In this document: piece by piece, positions 1 through 12,148 of the stretch
How positions within the stretch are numbered: the stretch's first letter is position 1
Layout of the letters: every line of letters starts with the position of its first letter
Assembly (NCBI RefSeq): GCF_027579695.1
Contig: NC_083570.1
Location: forward strand, 98,799,463 to 98,863,462
Source of the DNA: Neoarius graeffei
Taxonomy: Eukaryota; Chordata; Actinopteri; Siluriformes; Ariidae
Length of the DNA: 64,000 nt
Direction: 5' to 3'
Translations under genes and position numbers: made by a program
Notes under the pieces: generated by a model
Told to the model about the DNA's origin: nothing
Seen by the model: the letters and a program-made list of their open reading frames with translations, nothing else
The model's database searches: none

Positions 1-177
1 TTTAACCTGCAACAGATATACTCAAACACCCAAAACCAATGTGACATATAATAACAACCATTATAAACATTTATACTGTTATTGATGTATAAAGCACATA
101 CAAGTGATTGCACTTTTTAGTATTTTTTATTTTATTGCAAAGTGCTCAGGATTTATGCTGAAATTCAGTCATTCATT

Positions 178-338
178 AATGGTAGCTCAGTCACTGAGAC
201 ATTCGGCTTCTGCTCAGACACTGCTTGGCTCTTGAGCAAGGCCCTTAACCCTCAACTGTTCAGTTGTATAAATGAGATAAGAAAGTCTTAAGTCACTCTG
301 GAAAGTCCGTCTGCCAAATGGCATAAACATTAATGCAT
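178..338 (+). repeat. Degraded tRNA-headed fish SINE, second family
   Basis: Starts with a pol-III-like head (ggtagctcagtcactgagac), then cttgagcaaggcccttaacc, and ends gtctgccaaatggcataaac. I recognise this pattern as a widespread otophysan-type SINE. An opposite-strand relative is at 46868-47045. Confidence 0.5.
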
Positions 339-675
339 TTTCAGATCGTCATCAAGTTTTGCTTTTTTCTCCAGACTTCCTGATCACCTCATGTCCTGAT
401 TAATATCTGATGATCCAGGTCAGATGTACAATCTTTTATGGTTAATTATTTATGGCTTGTCTGGTCCCAGGAATTTCATCATGGCCTAAATCTAAGTCAG
501 TAAAACTTAACGGCTTTATCTTATTGCTGTTTTCGATAAGCAGAAATAGCTGTCCCTGAAAAAAACATTTCTCCTTTGTTCCCAAAACAATTTATCTCCT
601 TTTTTCCCCCTCTATATGTATGACTTTCACCTGGTGTTTCTCCTTTCTGGTTTAACTGAAGCAAGAAGGCAGATA

Positions 676-1151
676 CACTCACCGGCCAGTTTATTAGAAA
701 CACCCATTCGCCTGCTGTTTGATGCAGTTCTCTAATTAGACAATCAGCACAATGCATTAAATCATGCAGATACAAATCAAGAGCTTCAGTTAATGTTCAC
801 TTCTTCAAACATCAGAATGGGAAACATTGCGATCTCAAAGTGTGACTTTCATTTGGTGCCACACAACAGTCTCTAGAGTTTACACAGAATGGTGCGAAAA
901 ACAAAAAACATCGAGTGAGTGAGCGACAGTTCTGTGGGTGGAAACAAACGCCTTGTTGAAGAGAGGTCAGAGGAAAATGGACAGATTTGAGGTGGTTCGA
1001 GCTGCCAGGAAGGATATAGCAACTCTTTACAGAAAAGCAGAAAAGCATCTCAGCATGCAACAGCAGAAGATCACATTGGGTTCCAGTCCTGCAGCCAAGA
1101 ACAGGAATCTCAGACTCAAGCACAAGTTCTTATTAAAGTAGCCGGTGAGTG
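676..1151. mobile_element. Tc1-type MITE, 476 bp
   Basis: Inverted ends cactcaccggccagtttatt and ...agtagccggtgagtg, each flanked by TA. The interior resembles a well-known fish Tc1-like transposase gene (GQRKMDRFEVVRAARKDIATLYR, including MDRFEVVRAARKD), but only part remains, so the element is non-autonomous. Confidence 0.8.
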
Positions 1152-1312
1152 TGTACTGTAATGATAATCACAGAGCATGTCATGTTTATGCTACATGTCC
1201 TCACAGAGCAGATAAATTCTCAATTCTAATTCTGCTGATTAATTTTCTATGACTGCAAATCTGACCATAGCTATGAAGTTGAAAAAAAATCACATTTATA
1301 TTGATCTCTATA

Positions 1313-1564
1313 CACTCTCAGAAAATAGAGTACTTTATTGTACCTTTAGGGGTATAACGGCTTGTCACTGGGGCAGTACCTTTTAAGGTACTTATTTATA
1401 CCCTTTATATCCTGCTTGGGAATATATATGTACCTTTTTTTGGCCCTAAAAAGGTACATTTATTTACGTTGAGGTCCAATAATGAGCCCTAGGGAGCACA
1501 CTAGTGTAGATTGCACCATGGGGTACAGAAATGGACTCCTACTGTAACCCTATTTCTGACAGTG
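1313..1564. mobile_element. TA-flanked MITE (paired copy at 43240-43474)
   Basis: Inverted ends cactctcag...ctgacagtg, with TA on both sides. The interior has short internal inverted motifs such as ggtacc(t)n and aaggtac. A second copy in opposite orientation lies in sting1 intron 2. Confidence 0.7.
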
Positions 1565-1905
1565 TAGTAACCTATAGGGACTTGAACAGGACTTATGGTA
1601 CTGTACTTATTACATACAAAAAAATAAGTCAAAACGTTACAACAAATAAGTACTACTAAGTAATCATAGTTTCTTCTTACAGTCTTACATATCATAAGTT
1701 TCGATTGCTGTGGTGATCAGTTCATATTGACTTATTAGGGAAACAAATCAAATATTTCACGACATTTCAATTCCAAAAAAAAAAAAGGACAATACGCTGT
1801 ATAACTGGTCACGACTGTCAATATGGACTCTAAAGAACAAAAATTAAAGATTATTTTTAAGTACACAAACTTGAAAAGGAATTATGTATTAATTAAATAT
1901 ATATA

Positions 1906-2471
1906 CAGTACCAGTCAAAAGTTTGTACACCCGTACTCTACTCATTCATAGGTTTTTCTGTATTTTGACGATTTTCTACATCGTACAACAACACTGAAGA
2001 CATCAAAACTATGAAATGACATATAGCACATATATGGAATTATGTAGTAAACAAAAGTGTGTTAAAAAAACCTCCATATGTTTCATATTTTAGATTCTTC
2101 AGCATACCCAGTGTTTACCTTGATGGCTGTTTACACACTATTGGCATTATCTTAACCAGCTTCATGAGGTCGTCACCTGGAATGCTTTTCAATTAACAGG
2201 TGCCTCGTCAAAAGTTAATTAGTGGACGAGTTTCTTGCCTTCTTAATGCGTCTGAGATTAAACAGTAAACAAACAGAAAATAATAAAAATACAGTAAATA
2301 GCCCTATTCCACACCACAACTGTAGTAATTCATATTATGTCATGAACCACTCAATTAAGTAAAGAGAAATGACATTCATCAATACTTTACGACATGAAGT
2401 GACAATAAAAATAAAGAAAAAAAAACATTAAATTGAATTAGAAGGTGCGTCCAAACTTTTAACTGGTATTG
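1906..2471. mobile_element. Tc1-type MITE, 566 bp
   Basis: Ends cagtaccagtcaaaagtttg and caaacttttaactggtattg are inverted copies flanked by TA. No transposase reading frame remains. Confidence 0.75.
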
Positions 2472-2673
2472 TAGTTGTAGGTATCTGATTTTATTCCATG
2501 AGACGAATTAGCATCTCGAAGTCATTTCTATTTAATCTTGTCATCTTATCATTAGAGAAACAAGGAGTGTAGACTGCAGCAATTTTGCACATACAGTACT
2601 GTGCAAAAGTCTGAAGCACTCTATTTTTTTCATCCAAACTTTGTTATAGATTTCTATTTTATGACTTCTACAT

Positions 2674-3048
2674 GGGCGACACGGTGGTGTAGTGGTTAGC
2701 ACTGTCGCCTCACAGCAAGAAGGTCCGGGTTCGAGCCCCGTGGCCGGCGAGGGCCTTTCTGTGTGGAGTTTGCATGTTCTCCCCGTGTCTGCGTGGGTTT
2801 CCTCCGGGTGCTCCGGTTTCCCCCACAGTCCAAAGACATGCAGGTTAGATTAACTGGTGACTCTAAATTGAGTGTAGGTGTGAATGTGAGTGTGAATGGT
2901 TGTCTGTGTCTATGTGTCAGCCCTGTGATGACCTGGCGACTTGTCCAGGGTGTACCCCGCCTTTCGCCCGTAGTCAGCTGGGATAGGCTCCAGCTTGCTT
3001 GCGACCCTGTAGAACAGGATAAAGCCGCTAGAGATAATGAGATGAGAT
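2674..3048 (+). repeat. tRNA-headed SINE, full length (main family)
   Basis: About 375 bp. The head contains an A-box-like tggtgtagtggttagc and a B-box-like gggttcgagcccc, internal RNA polymerase III promoter elements as in tRNA-derived SINEs. The body runs through ttgcatgttctccccgtgtc and caaagacatgcaggttag to a tail of agataatgagatgagatga. Long reading frames in the body on both strands are chance products of this repeat. I do not assign a database name. Confidence 0.85.
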
Positions 3049-3151
3049 GAAGATTCACCTTGAGCAAACATTTTTGTTTACCATGAACAAGCTTCTGGCA
3101 GAATTCTGGTTGGATATTTCACGACTCTTCATGGTAGCATTGCTAGAGTTC

Positions 3152-3527
3152 ATCTCATCTCATTATCTCTAGCCGCTTTATCCTTCTACAGGGTCGCAGG
3201 CAAGCTGGAGCCTATCCCAGCTGACTATGGGCGAAAGGTGGGGTACACCCTGGACAAGTCGCCAGGTCATCACAGGGCTGACACAGAGACACAGACAACC
3301 ATTCACACTCACATTCACACCTACGGTCAATTTAGAGTCACCAGTTAACCTAACCTGCATGTCTTTGGACTGTGAGGGAAACCGGAGCACCCGGAGGAAA
3401 CCCACGCGGACACGGGGAGAACATGCAAACTCCGCACAGAAAGGCCCTCGCCGGCCATGGGGCCCGAACCCAGGACCTTCTTGCTGTGAGGCGACAGCGC
3501 TAACCACTACACCACCGTGCCGCCCTC
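3152..3527 (-). repeat. tRNA-headed SINE, full length
   Basis: Flanked by a perfect 11-bp target duplication tgctagagttc (3141-3151 and 3528-3538). It lies inside a Tc1 fragment that runs on from 3049-3151 to 3528-4050. About 100 bp from, and inverted to, the SINE at 2674-3048. Confidence 0.9.
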
Positions 3528-4050
3528 TGCTAGAGTTCAATTAATTATTATTTTTTTCTTGACATGGACTCGACCTATAAGCACGGTCCATATATTTTCA
3601 ACAGGGTTGAAGTCAGGACTTGTTTTAAGCTTAATGTTAGCCTGCTTTCTCCTCCACAACCAGCTCTGATGCATGTTTGGGTTCAGTGTCCTGTTGTAAG
3701 TCCCAAGTCATGTTCAACTTTCTGATGGTTTATGCTGAAGAATTCTGAGGTAGTCCTCCTTTTTCATTATTCCGTCCACTTTGTGCAATGAACCAGTTCC
3801 ACTGGCAGCAAAACAGCCCCAGAGCGTGATGATCCTACCACCACCACCACCAGCTGGTACAGTGTCCCTCTGTACATGGTGGTCATTGTGGCCAAACAAC
3901 TCAATCTTTGTCTCATCTGACCACACAGCTTTCCTCCAGAAGGCTTTTTCTTTGTCCGTGTGGTCAGCTTCAAACTTTAGTTAAGCTTGAAGGTGTCGGT
4001 TTTGGAGCAGGGGGTTATTTCTTGGATAGCAGCCTCTTAGTCCATGGTGA
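3528..4050 (-). pseudogene. Tc1-like transposase remnant
   Basis: Minus-strand fragments read MWSDETKIELFG (first catalytic Asp region of a DDE transposase) and RIITLWGCFAASGTGSLHKVDG. The sequence is colinear with the copy at about 50970-51390. Broken by frameshifts and by SINE insertions on both sides. Confidence 0.75.
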
Positions 4051-4348
4051 TCCTTTCTGTGTGGAGTTTGCATGTTCTCCCCGTGTCTGCGTGGGTTTCC
4101 TCTGGGTGCTCCGGTTTCCCCCACAGTCCAAAGACATGCAGGTTAGGTTAACTGGTGACTCTAAATTGAGCGTAGGTGTGAATGTGAGTGTGAATGGTTG
4201 TCTGTGTCTATGTGTCAGCCCTGTGATGACCTGGCGACTTGTCCAGGGTGTACCCCGCCTTTCACCCGTAGTCAGCTGGGATAGGCTCCAGCTTGCCTGC
4301 AACCCTGTAGAACAGGATAAAGCGGCTAGAGATAATGACATGAGATGA
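4051..4348 (+). repeat. SINE, 5'-truncated
   Basis: Begins within the body (ctttctgtgtggagtttgc) and lacks the tRNA head. The left junction falls inside Tc1 sequence (tccatggtgatc), comparable to 51381-51392, where the Tc1 copy continues. Confidence 0.75.
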
Positions 4349-4795
4349 GGTTGTTTTTTCCAGCACAAAATTAAATGTTACAGAAAAAAAAGTTTGTATC
4401 TGAGCAGCATATTACACAAGAGAGTACTTTCAGCGTAAAAAAAGAAAACATAATGAAGGCTGCTGGGTTTTGGTGCAAAATGAAGACATGAGTGTGACAG
4501 TCAAAGTGTCCAGAAGGACTGTGGCTGGTTCTGTAAGATGCTCAGTAAAACCTACAGCTCATTTCCTTATCAAACTGCACTCACTGGACCTCAGACTACT
4601 ATTTTTTATTTTTTTTTTAAAGCAAAGGCTCATCTCACACCAAATATTGACTTTGTTTCATTTATTATGGCTTACTTACATGGTTTATAGTATTTTTTAA
4701 AAAATGTTGAAACATTTCATTTCATTATTTTTTTAAAGCCATTTTTGGTCTACAGCATTTCTTTACGTGTCTAAAACTTTTGCACTTTCATTACT

Positions 4796-5907
4796 GTTCA
4801 TAAAGAACCTCAAAACATTTTCAGTTTCACATTGTCCTGTTTTGCAAACTAAAGGTTCCTCATTATATTACTTTTGGCCTTGATATAGACCAACCATTTG
4901 TTTGTTATATATAAAACTATGAGGTTTTTTTTGTATAGTGTGGTTCAGTAATTCTCTTCAAGCATAGAATAATCATTACTTAATGTGTTTTTTAAACTCA
5001 TGCAACATTTTTACACCTTTAGCACTATCAATATACCAAAATATACAGTTCAGAAATGTTCCCATGTTCTCCTGTGATTCTGACATAGCTAGTGGGATTA
5101 AAACATGAGTCTCAAACTGCGTTATCATATTCCCATAAACTCAAGAGCTTGTCATTGACTACGTCAGCTAGTTAGGGCCTTTGGTGAAAAATTTCCAGAT
5201 ACTATGTGATGGGTTCAAGCGGTTGAGCCATCATGATGTCATTAGTCCAGTAACACTTCCCAAAATTAGAGCATTTCTTTTTAAAATGGTGGCTTTTATG
5301 ACTCAAACACCAACCTGCGTAATCTCTATTAGCCATTCAATCTGACATAACTGTTAAAAAAAAAATTAACTTTTTAAGGAGTACGGAGACACAGAGGTGA
5401 CACACAAGTTATTACTTTTATATATTGGTCAATATTTTTTAACAAGGTCTGGCCCTGGATTAATATATAGTAAGGTTACAGGTTATGTTTCTTATGAACT
5501 ATGGAGTTCTTCACTATTAGCTACGATTGTATTTAAAAAGGAGTGAGATACAGAAATGAATCAGATTAGACATTGTAATGACAGGAACCTAAGCATGGAG
5601 ATGATATTACACTTACACTTCACTACAATCTTAGAATAATGCATAAAGACGCTGGAGTCAGTGGTGTTCATGACATCAATATACCATTAATAAACATCAC
5701 TAGAGGAAGTTTACGCAGTTCATGGCTTTTACTTTGGTAGTTCCTGGCTACAATATCATACTTCATGGCTACATCTTGTGAAAAACTAACCAGAATGTCA
5801 AGGATGTAGGAGCTCATCTGGCCTGCCATCAAAACAACCATGATGACCAAAACATCCAACAGAACTGAAGTGTGACGATGTGAGAGAGGACCAACCTCCA
5901 CGACAAA
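4796..5907. other. AT-rich intergenic stretch, nothing recognised
   Basis: No convincing exon, inverted termini or known repeat was seen. A 77-codon minus-strand frame at 5668-5901 has no recognisable family features. Confidence 0.4.
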
Positions 5908-7150
5908 GTGTTTATAACAGTAAAATCAACAAAAGGACTAAATTTTGTTCCCCAGGGGAAGATCGACCCAAAACAGAGAGGAGATACAATTCTAGTCAGA
6001 AGAAAATGTGCTAAGTTGACCTAATTCCTAATGTGTTAGCAAAAAATTGACCAAGTGTTGTGCAGAAGGTCTAGCTCTTTCAAACAAAACAATCAGAACT
6101 GAAATCCATTGAGAACTGAGGGAGGAGATAATGACTTAGCTGAAAATAAACAAAGTTGTAAATAAATTGTTTACAACAAGAACATCAACAAACAAACGAC
6201 CAAATTTTGTTCCTCATGGGAAGATCTGCCCAAAACATTGATCACAACTGAAATTGGGTGAGAAATATGAGACAAGATATAATTCTAATGAGAAGTCCCA
6301 AAAACTCGTTAAGTTGACCTAATTAGCAGTTCGTTAGCAAAAATTTGATAAAACAATGACCAAATGTTGTTCAGAACGTCTAGTTCTTTCAAATAAAACA
6401 ATCAGAACTGAAATCCATTGAGAACTAAGGAAGGAGATATGATCTCATCTCATCTCATTATCTCTAGCCGCTTTATCCTGTTCTACAGGGTCGCAGGCGA
6501 GCTGGAGCCTATCCCAGCTGACTACGGGCGAAAGGCGGGGTACACCCTGGACAAGTCGCCAGGTCATCACAGGGCTGACACATAGACACAGACAACCATT
6601 CACACTCACATTCACACCTACGCTCAATTTAGAGTCACCAGTTAACCTAACCTGCATGTCTTTGGACTGTGGGGGAAACCGGAGCACCCGGAGGAAACCC
6701 ACGGGGAGAACATGCAAACTCTGCACAGAAAGGCCCTCGTCGGCCACCGGGCTCAAACCCGGACCTTCTTGCTGTGAGGCGACAGCGCTAACCACTACAC
6801 CACCGTGCCACTGGAGATATGATTTAGCTGAAAATAATCAAAGTGTAAACAAATTGTTTACAATGGGAAAATCAACAAACCAACAACCAAGTTTCATTCT
6901 TCAAGGGAAGATCTACCCAAAACATCGATCAGAACTGAAATCGGATGAGAATTTAGGGAGGAGATACAATTCTAGAGAGAGGCCTGGAAAATTCGTTAAT
7001 TTGGCCTAATTAGTCACTCATTAGCATAAAATATGACAAAACAATGACCAAGTTTTGTGCAGAGTGATGAGTTCTTTCAAACAAAACAATTGGAACGGAA
7101 ATCAGTGGAGAACTGATGGAGGAGATACAATTTTAACTGAATTGTGGACG
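5908..7150. repeat. Diverged tandem repeat, period about 309 bp, about three units
   Basis: Blocks such as caatcagaactgaaatcc...ttgagaactgagggaggaga recur at about 6091, 6400 and (after subtracting the SINE and its duplicated site) 7088, spacing 308-309. Other shared blocks are aatttgttcct...ggaagatc and ttaagttgacctaatta. Units differ by many substitutions. A SINE (6444-6812) sits between units two and three. Confidence 0.75.
6444..6812 (-). repeat. tRNA-headed SINE
   Basis: Complete copy with a perfect 11-bp target duplication ggagatatgat (6433-6443 and 6813-6823). A short deletion removes part of the segment after the tRNA head. Confidence 0.88.
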
Positions 7151-7584
7151 ACAGACAGACGACGGATGCCACGCCATGGCGAGAGCTCATCGGCCTTACC
7201 CAGTCATTCCTTGGTCTCTGATTCCCGTCTTTACTTGATGATCCATTTAAGAGGAAGGAGCGTTTATCGGCAGGGTGCTAATATTTTCCAAGTAATTGAT
7301 TTATACATCTTAACACTACTTTGATTTCTTTACACGTGTCTACTGATTTGTGGCCTGATTGCTTGTTCAGGGTTATTTTTAGTAAAAAGGTTTTTAAAAA
7401 GTCTCACTTCTGGCAGGTATGATGGTAAGATTGCGTAAGAAAAGGTTCAATATACGAATCCTGCTGGACGTTGGACAAGTGTTTTTGACACATCAGTGGC
7501 ACGAGGTTTCATGAAATGAATTCCACTTACACCTAGATCTGATATAATACCAAAGAAAAGGTGTGCGTGCATGTGCATGCATAC

Positions 7585-7620
7585 GTGCGTGTGTGTATGT
7601 GTGTGTGTGTGTGTGTGTGA
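7585..7620. repeat. (GT)n microsatellite
   Basis: An alternating gt run, with a degenerate gtgcatgcat stretch before it from about 7562. Confidence 0.85.
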
Positions 7621-7794
7621 GAGATCATAACTGACTTGATCTAACCTGCCTGGTTTTTTTTTCTTATTCTTTTCCTCCAGATCTCATGGAAAAATAAGCC
7701 AGTAAAAAAAAAAAAAAAATCATACAAGAAGAAAAACAGACTTCCTCATCTTATATTTGTTTTATAATTATCTCATAATGAGAAATATTATATG

Positions 7795-8250
7795 CACACA
7801 CCCTGGCCATTTTATTAGGCACACCTGTACGCATTTTCATTTAACCGGCCAATCGTGTTTCAGCAGTATAATGTACAAACTCATGCAGATACAAGTCAAG
7901 CGCCTCGGTTAATGTTCATAGCACATCAAATAGCAGAATGAGGAAAAACGTGATCTTGGTGACTTTTACCATAGTAGAGCTGTTGGTGGCAGACAGGTTG
8001 TTGGTGCCAGATTTTCACACAGAAGAGTCACTAGGTGTTAGGGTTTACGCTGTCTGCTCCGAAGGAGGTCGACTTGACAAAGTATGATCTAGGAATGTAG
8101 ACCTCTGCCGCCTAAGAGAGTTTACCTCATGGCTGTCCGGGAGCAAACAGTCACTGACACAGACACAGCTGCTCGGAGATGTTTCTCACTTTACTGCAGG
8201 ACAAACATGAGTATATATTCATATTCAAGAGTGTGTTGTAGCTCTGTGAT

Positions 8251-8283
<33 letters not shown>

Positions 8284-9525
8284 TGATTGATGAAGCTAAG
8301 CTTTCTAAGTATAACGTAAATGGGTGATGAAGCATTACATCACTGATTTAGACTACACTACTGTATGAAAGAAGAGAGAGACATTATGTACCATTACATC
8401 ACCTGTCAGGATCATAGTCTTATGAAATGAAGAAAGACAACATAATACTGGTCAACATAACCTTCATTAAGCAGAGAGCAGAATGTGCAAGCAAAGATAA
8501 AGCTCAAGGATTTAACTAACCAAAACAAGTAGCAATCAAACCAGCCTGCACCAGGTTCAAGAACAAGTAGCAATCAGACCAGCCTGTACCAGGTTCAAGA
8601 ACAACTAGCAATCAGACCAGCCTCTACCAGGTTCAAGAACAACTAGCAATCAGACCAGCCTCTACCAGGTTCAAGAACAAGTAGCAATCAGACCAGCCTC
8701 TACCAGGTTCAAGAACAAGTAGCAATCAGACCAGCCTGTACCAGTTTCAAGAACAAGTAGCAATCGGACCAGCCTGTACCAGTCTCAAGAACAAGTAGCA
8801 ATCAGACCAGCCTCTACCAGGTTCAAGAACAAGTAGCAATCAGACCAGCCTGTACCAGTTTCAAGAACAAGTAGCAATCAGACCAGCCTCTACCAGTTTC
8901 AAGAACAAGTACCAATCAGACCAGCCTGTACCAGGTTCAAGAACAAGTAGCAATCAGACCAGCCTCTACCAGGTTCAAGAACAAGTAGCAATCAGACCAG
9001 CCTCTACCAATTTCAAGAAAAAGTAGCAATCAGACCAGCCTGTACCAGGTTCAAGAACAACTAGCAATCAGACCAGCCTGTACCAGGTTCAAGAACAAGT
9101 AGCAATCAGACCAGCTTGTACCAGGTTCAAGAACAAGTAGCATTCAGACCAGCCTGTACCAGGTTCAAGAACAAGTAGCAATCAGACCAGCCTGTACCAG
9201 GTTCAAGCATGCCAGATAAATAATTTTATCACTTGGGTTTACCCAGAATGGTGCAAAAAACAAAAAACATCCAGTGATCCGCAGTTCTGTGATCATCAGA
9301 AGATAATAGCCAGGCTGGTTCGAGCTGGCAAGAACTCTGCAGTAACTCAAATAACCACTCTTTACAACCATGGTGAACAGAAAAGCATCTCAGATCTCAC
9401 AACATGTTGAACCTTGAAACGGATTCACTACAACAGCCTCTGGTTCCAGTCCTGTCGAATCTGAGGCTACACGTGGGCACAGACTGACTGAAACTAGACA
9501 GAAAATCATTGCCTGGTCTCCTCAT
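7795..9525. mobile_element. Tc1-like element relic interrupted by about 1.2 kb of foreign sequence
   Basis: The left part, from cctggccattttattaggca, and the right part (about 9225-9525: acccagaatggtgcaaaa, ggctggttcgagctggcaag) match the family of 676-1151. They are split at about 8036-9225 by unrelated DNA containing a (GAT)n run (8257-8284) and a minisatellite. The right terminal repeat was not found. Confidence 0.6.
8526..9207. repeat. 38-bp minisatellite, about 18 copies
   Basis: Unit begins caagtagcaatcagaccagc and continues ctgtaccaggttcaagaa (38 bp). 682 bp gives 17.9 units, nearly constant in length, with point variants (ctgtacc/ctctacc, gtagc/ctagc). Confidence 0.9.
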
Positions 9526-11170
9526 ATATGACTATATTCAAGATATTTTCACTTGATGGGATATTTTTAAGACTTAAAACAGGCAGGAGTGGCGAAATGT
9601 GTGACAAGATTTTAAAAAAAAACATTCACAAACATCACTGGACTAATTATAGAGTTATAAATATACTAATTACACACTTGGTCGAGAGATAGTCTCAGTG
9701 CTTTGAATTTCTTTCTGCCACTTCAAGACACAATGCGCTTCCTTCGAATTTCCTGTCAGTGTTAATGACAATCTGGCAGTAAATCAGGCTAAATAGGAAA
9801 CTTTTTTTAAATACAGACGAGTAAGAAACCTGGCAATCAGGTTAGTGTTGACTCACCAGACCAGACAGGGATATTTTTATGGAATTTCTAAAGATACACT
9901 ATGAAAGGAAAGGTGCTTCATGATGATGTCATTGTCTGTACGCACCACTTCTGTCTAACAAAACCATTATATCAGTCCAAACATGGTGCTGAACTCAGCA
10001 TGATATTTCCCACATCCTGTGTGTCACTTGCCACGTATTTCATTAGAAACGGCTCTTTAAATGGGACAATACAATGTACATATCTTGTCTTTAAGGTCAA
10101 AGATCCAGTAAGTACCTTAAAAAAAACAAAAATCCATCCTGAATGACTTGCGCATTAAATTCTACAATTATCACGTGTTTTTCAGAGAAACCTGAGATGT
10201 TGATCTGTTTTCACTTTGGTTAACAGTTTCTGACTTCACACGGCTTTCCTGATATTGTTGTAGTGGGATTTAGCCTTCTCTTTATGTCTATCCAAAGAGA
10301 CTGATGCAGCAGCGCTTTAGTCCTTTAGTTTGTCCAGCTGTTCCATCTGTACGCCCTACTCACATCTTTAACTTTCATACTAATGCAGTACCACCAACAC
10401 TACCATCACACGTCATCTAGTAGCTCGCTAACGAGCCGGGCTGGGCCGAGCCGAGTCTCTGCCATAACTCAGCACAATTGCATTGTAGAGCCGAATTACA
10501 TTCTGCAACTTTGAGTTCAACATTTGCTGGCTCTATTACTTTTGCACTGCATTTCTCATTAATAGGAAAGTGAACGTCTCTGGAAAACGGTGATCTTTTT
10601 TTTTTTTCGTGAACAAATCCCTTATGTTTCCAATCTGTGAAATTGCTTCTTCTATTAAACAATGATGTACTAACTGCGATAGCAATATCTTCTTGTGACA
10701 TCAGACAACCGCTGGATTCTCACAGGAAGAACGGAAATACAGAGCCATCCAAAAAAATTAGTACGAGAATCATTAAACACATCGCAAATAATTACATCCA
10801 AACAACCGAGGGGAACCGTCAGGGCCTTCCAGACGTTCAGAGAAGGCCCAAACAGATCAGTGTTTCAAATGTTATATTTAATTTCTCTCATAATTTCATT
10901 ATAATTATTTTCTTCTAATTCTAATTTGGCCTCATTTTCTATAAAATGTGCTTCAGAAATGAAAGGGTTACTGTCCTGAAAACATAAAAATCAAGTTATC
11001 CAGTGAGATATTTTGTTTGTTGTCTCTGGGCTGGGAAGAGTTTAGAGTTGCTCACTCATTGGTTCGGACTTCATTGCCGGGACAGAAGGCCATGGCAGTG
11101 TATGTTTATGTAGGAAGTGACAGATGACTGATTAACCAATCAGATTTTGATTTATAGTGGGAGGGACCAA
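9526..11170. other. Intergenic stretch, nothing firmly recognised
   Basis: Short open frames (for example 9901-10146 and 10417-10701) have no recognisable motif and no convincing splice borders. No terminal repeats were seen. Confidence 0.35.
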
Positions 11171-11175
11171 AAATG

Positions 11176-11541
11176 TCATCACGGTGGTGTAGTGGTTAGC
11201 ACCGTCACCTCACAGCAAGAAGGTCCGGGTTCAAGCCCAGCTGCCGACAAGGGCCTTTCTGTGCGGAGTTTGCATGTTCTCCCCGTGTCCGCGTGGGTTT
11301 CCTCCGGGTGCTCTGGTTTCCCCCACAGTCCAAAGACATGCAGGTTAGGTTAACTGGTGACTCTAAATTGATCGTAGGTGTGAATGTGAGTGTGAATGGT
11401 TGTTTGTCTCTGTATCAGCCCTGTGATGACCTGGTGACTTGTCCAGCGTGTACCCCGCCTTTCGCCCGTAGTCAGCTGGGATAGGCTCCAGCTTGCCTGC
11501 GACCCTGCACAGGATAAGTGGCTACAGATAATGAATGGATG
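11176..11541 (+). repeat. tRNA-headed SINE with (ATGG)n tail
   Basis: Head catcacggtggtgtagtgg with B box gggttcaagcccag. The 3' end is gataatgaatggatggatgg rather than the gatgagatgag type, a sign of a tail subfamily. Confidence 0.85.
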
Positions 11542-11660
11542 GATGGAAATTCATAAATAATTAAAATAAAACTTTTACAAAGCTAACTTATATTGAAAAT
11601 ACAATCTGTAAAAAAAAAAAAACTAGACTTAAAACGTTCAGTGTTAACATGTGGAAGTAG

Positions 11661-11725
11661 ACTTCCCGGATTTCTAAGGCGTTCATATTAAACACAGTTC
11701 CTTGTGCCTTAGAAATCTGGGAAGT
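11661..11725. repeat. Short hairpin, 20-bp stem
   Basis: acttcccggatttctaaggc is matched 25 bases later by gccttagaaatctgggaagt, its inverted copy with one mismatch. It abuts the next SINE. Probably a transposon remnant or a chance foldback. Confidence 0.5.
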
Positions 11726-12099
11726 CATCCATCCATCCATTATCCATAACCGCTTATCCTGTGCAGGGTTGTAGGCAAGCTGGAGCCTATCCCAGCTGAC
11801 TACAGGCGAAAGGCGGGGTACACCCTGGACAAGTCGCCAGATCATCACAGGGCCGATACATAGACACAAACAACCATTCACACTCACATTCACACCTACG
11901 GTCAATTTAGAGTCACCAGTTAACCTAACCTGCATGTCTTTGGACTGTGGGGGAAACCGGAGCACCCGGAGGAAACCCACGCAGACACAGGGAGAACATG
12001 CAAACTCCACACAGAAAGGCCCTCGCCGGCCACGGGGCTCGAACCCGGACCTTCTTGTTGTGAGGCAACAGTGCTAACCACTACACCACCGTGCTGCCC
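11726..12099 (-). repeat. tRNA-headed SINE with (CCAT)n tail
   Basis: Reverse-orientation copy starting catccatccatccattatcc and ending at accaccgtgctgccc. It is 184 bp from the plus-strand SINE at 11176-11541, so a transcript across both could fold into a long duplex. Confidence 0.85.
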
Positions 12100-12148
12100 T
12101 ATTTATGCATTTATTATTACTTATTATTGTTTTATATTTAATTTTGGG

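Larger units (their letters stand above)
2594..4795. mobile_element. Tc1-type MITE invaded by SINEs and a Tc1 fragment
   Basis: The left end cagtactgtgcaaaagtct (2594-2673) and the right part (about 4350-4795, ending aaaacttttgcac) belong to the family seen entire at 42424-42977, in reverse orientation. Between them lie SINE 2674-3048, Tc1 fragment 3049-3151, SINE 3152-3527, Tc1 fragment 3528-4050 and SINE 4051-4348. That makes at least three rounds of insertion. Confidence 0.65.

Noticed and set aside
2674..2745. Possible tRNA genes at the SINE heads
   Set aside because: A and B boxes are present but no sound cloverleaf with anticodon and acceptor stem was seen; they are SINE promoters.
2763..3050. 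Many similar 80-140-codon frames reading [21 protein letters not shown] and its antisense
   Set aside because: They occur in nearly every SINE copy on both strands and at any truncation; they are chance frames in the SINE body, not a protein family.
5668..5901. 77-codon minus-strand frame with hydrophobic N-terminus
   Set aside because: Resembles a membrane segment by composition only; no homologue recognised and no exon borders.
8526..9207. Second CRISPR-like direct repeat
   Set aside because: The whole 38-bp period is repeated without spacers.
9901..10146. 81-codon plus-strand frame as a gene
   Set aside because: No family motif, no splice context, in unremarkable AT-rich DNA.
11661..11725. 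microRNA-like hairpin
   Set aside because: The 20-bp stem is short for a precursor, the loop is long, and it abuts a SINE; no support for processing.
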